Shown here piece after piece: positions 62,546 through 64,000 of a stretch of DNA of 64,000 bases. The notes under the pieces are model-generated. The model was not told where the DNA came from and ran no database searches. It saw nothing but the letters and a program-made list of their open reading frames with translations. Position 1 is the stretch's first letter, and each line of letters begins with the position of its first letter. The stretch spans positions 5,895,967-5,959,966 of the forward strand of contig NC_133917.1 in the NCBI RefSeq assembly GCF_964199755.1, given 5' to 3'. The position numbers and the translations under genes are program-made. This DNA is from Larus michahellis. Lineage: Eukaryota > Chordata > Aves > Charadriiformes > Laridae.

Positions 62546-63235
62546 CTTGGGGGTTTGCTCAGCCTCGCCACAACTCCTGGGGGGTGGGAAATGGGAGCTC
62601 AGGATGGGGACCCCCCCCCACCGGTGGGCACAGCCCCCCCCCGGGTCTGCTGGGACGGGGACATCCCTCTCCAGGGGGCCCGGGGCCATTCTGGGGGGGC
62701 TGCGTGTTCTCCCGGGCTGGTTTTCCAAGTCTTGGTTGGCACCGGAGCGCGGGGACGAGCGTGTCCGGAGGGGTCTGGGATGGTTTGGCCCCATCCGAGC
62801 GATAAACCCGGGAATGTCCTCGGCCGCGCGCGGCTCCGAGCCGGGCTGGGGGCACGGGGGCGGATTTCGTCCCCTCTCATCCGCTCGTCCGTGGTGCGCT
62901 GCCAGCGCCGGGAGCGTGGGAAAAATGAAAACATCGGGAACCATTTCCCGAGCCCTCAGAGCCGCGGCCAACGGATCCGGCCGGGAGCTCCCGAGGGAGG
63001 GGGACAGCGAGGTCGCGGCGCGGGGGGGGGTTTGCTGCGGTGCAGGGACCCGGAGTGCGGCGCCGGGCGAGGGGATGGAGGAGCCGGAGGGGCCGGAGGG
63101 GCCGAGGGCCCGGGACTACGGCGTGGGGCAAAGACCCCGAGGAGCCGCGGGGGCTGTCGCACCCCCCGAGCCCCCCCCGGCCTCCTCCAGCCCCGCTCCC
63201 CGACCCGGGGGGGATGCTGCGTGGCCTATCCCAGG
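62546..63235. other. Intergenic, GC-rich, no gene recognised
   Basis: CpG-rich sequence without a supportable exon. Confidence 0.4.
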
Positions 63236-63605
63236 ATCCGGTGATGACCCGGCATCTGATGCTGACCCCAGGATCCAGTGCCAACTCTGGGATCCGGTGC
63301 TGTCCCCGGGATCCGATGCCGACCCTGGGATCCGGTGCTGATCCCAGGATCTGGTGCCGATGCTGGGATCTGATGCCGACCCTGGGATCCAACGCCAGCC
63401 CTGGGATCTGGTGCTGAGCCCAGGATCCAGTGCCAACCCTGGGATCCGATGCCAACCCTGGGATCCAGTGCCGACCCCGGCATCTGATGCCGATGCTGGG
63501 ATCCGGTGCAGACACCGGGATTGGGTGCCAACCTCGGGATCCGATGCCGACCCCCGGGATCCGATGCCAAGCCCAGGATCCCGCGCAGACCCTGGGATCC
63601 GGTGC
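63236..63605. repeat. Minisatellite of about 19 bp, GGGATCCGATGCCGACCCT
   Basis: About nineteen units; many carry a BamHI-like GGATCC. Confidence 0.95.
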
Positions 63606-64000
63606 CAGCGCGGGGCGGGTTCCGGGCGACGGGCCGGGAGCGGAACGAAATGCCTTGGTCAGCGGTTTTCCCTTTTTTTTAATTTTTTTTCGGCGTGTGT
63701 GTGGGGGGCTTTTCTTTTTTGGCTAGATAATTTTTTTTTTAGTACAAAAAGTCTAAAAAAAACAAAAAAACAAAAAAGACCCAAAAAAGCCCCCCCCCAC
63801 CCCCCCCCACCAGCTGAGGCCGGGAGGAACGCGGGTTACGGATGAACCGCCGTTGGTCCAACGCCGCGGCGCCGCTCGCTCGGCTCTTCCCTTCCTGGGT
63901 CCGTTGTCACCGAGGGGCCGCGATCTGTGTGTCCCCCCCACGTCCCCTCCCTCCCCCCGTCCCCGCTGCGGCGACGGCGTCGCCCAAAGGAGCTTTGTGA
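63606..64000. other. Right end of the window, T-rich then GC-rich
   Basis: T and A homopolymers at 63671-63780 are followed by C runs. The GDF11 gene expected next from human order is not visible in coding form; its 3' UTR might begin here on the minus strand, but I cannot show it. Confidence 0.35.

Overview
The window is bird-like nuclear DNA, probably from a very GC-rich microchromosome. It carries intron-containing vertebrate genes with GT-AG splice sites, about fourteen CR1-type LINE fragments that end in ATTCTGTG-like tails, no Alu- or B1-like repeats, and an unusually dense set of minisatellites. No species can be named from the sequence alone.

The genes match the human 12q13.2 block DGKA - PYM1 - TMEM198B - DNAJC14 - ORMDL2 - SARNP, in the same order. 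They alternate strand strictly: DGKA (-, only the first coding exon), PYM1 (+), TMEM198B-like (-), DNAJC14 (+), ORMDL2 (-), SARNP (+). This gives three head-to-head pairs with short shared promoters (DGKA/PYM1 near 3.2-3.7 kb, TMEM198/DNAJC14 near 11.2-11.6 kb, ORMDL2/SARNP near 18.3-18.6 kb) and tail-to-tail junctions between pairs. Five genes could be assembled in full from splice sites: PYM1 (3 coding exons, 212 aa), TMEM198-like (4 exons, 316 aa), DNAJC14 (6 coding exons, 612 aa), ORMDL2 (3 exons, 153 aa) and SARNP (11 exons, 210 aa). MMP19, which lies in this block in human, is not between TMEM198B and PYM1 here.

Layout: 1-1.5 kb is a nine-unit array of ~157-176 bp in a DGKA intron; 1.6-3.7 kb holds the DGKA first coding exon, a perfect 38-bp inverted repeat, a minisatellite and the DGKA/PYM1 promoter; 3.7-7.1 kb is PYM1; 7.1-11.3 kb is TMEM198-like; 11.5-14.6 kb is DNAJC14; 15.7-18.4 kb is ORMDL2; 18.6-55.2 kb is SARNP, whose 22-kb ninth intron holds most of the mobile elements. 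From 55.2 to 64 kb I find no further coding exon, only the SARNP 3' side and four separate ~19-21 bp minisatellites. By human synteny GDF11 should follow beyond the right edge.

The genes form no pathway, but two belong to mRNA metabolism: PYM1 (exon-junction-complex recycling) and SARNP (TREX export). DNAJC14 and ORMDL2 act at the ER membrane, DGKA in lipid signalling, and TMEM198 in the Wnt receptor complex. Most long open frames in the window are artefacts of GC-rich minisatellites or lie in CR1 copies. The most unusual signals are structural: the 38-bp perfect hairpin, the array diversity, nested CR1 insertions, and one-motif-per-exon modularity in SARNP.
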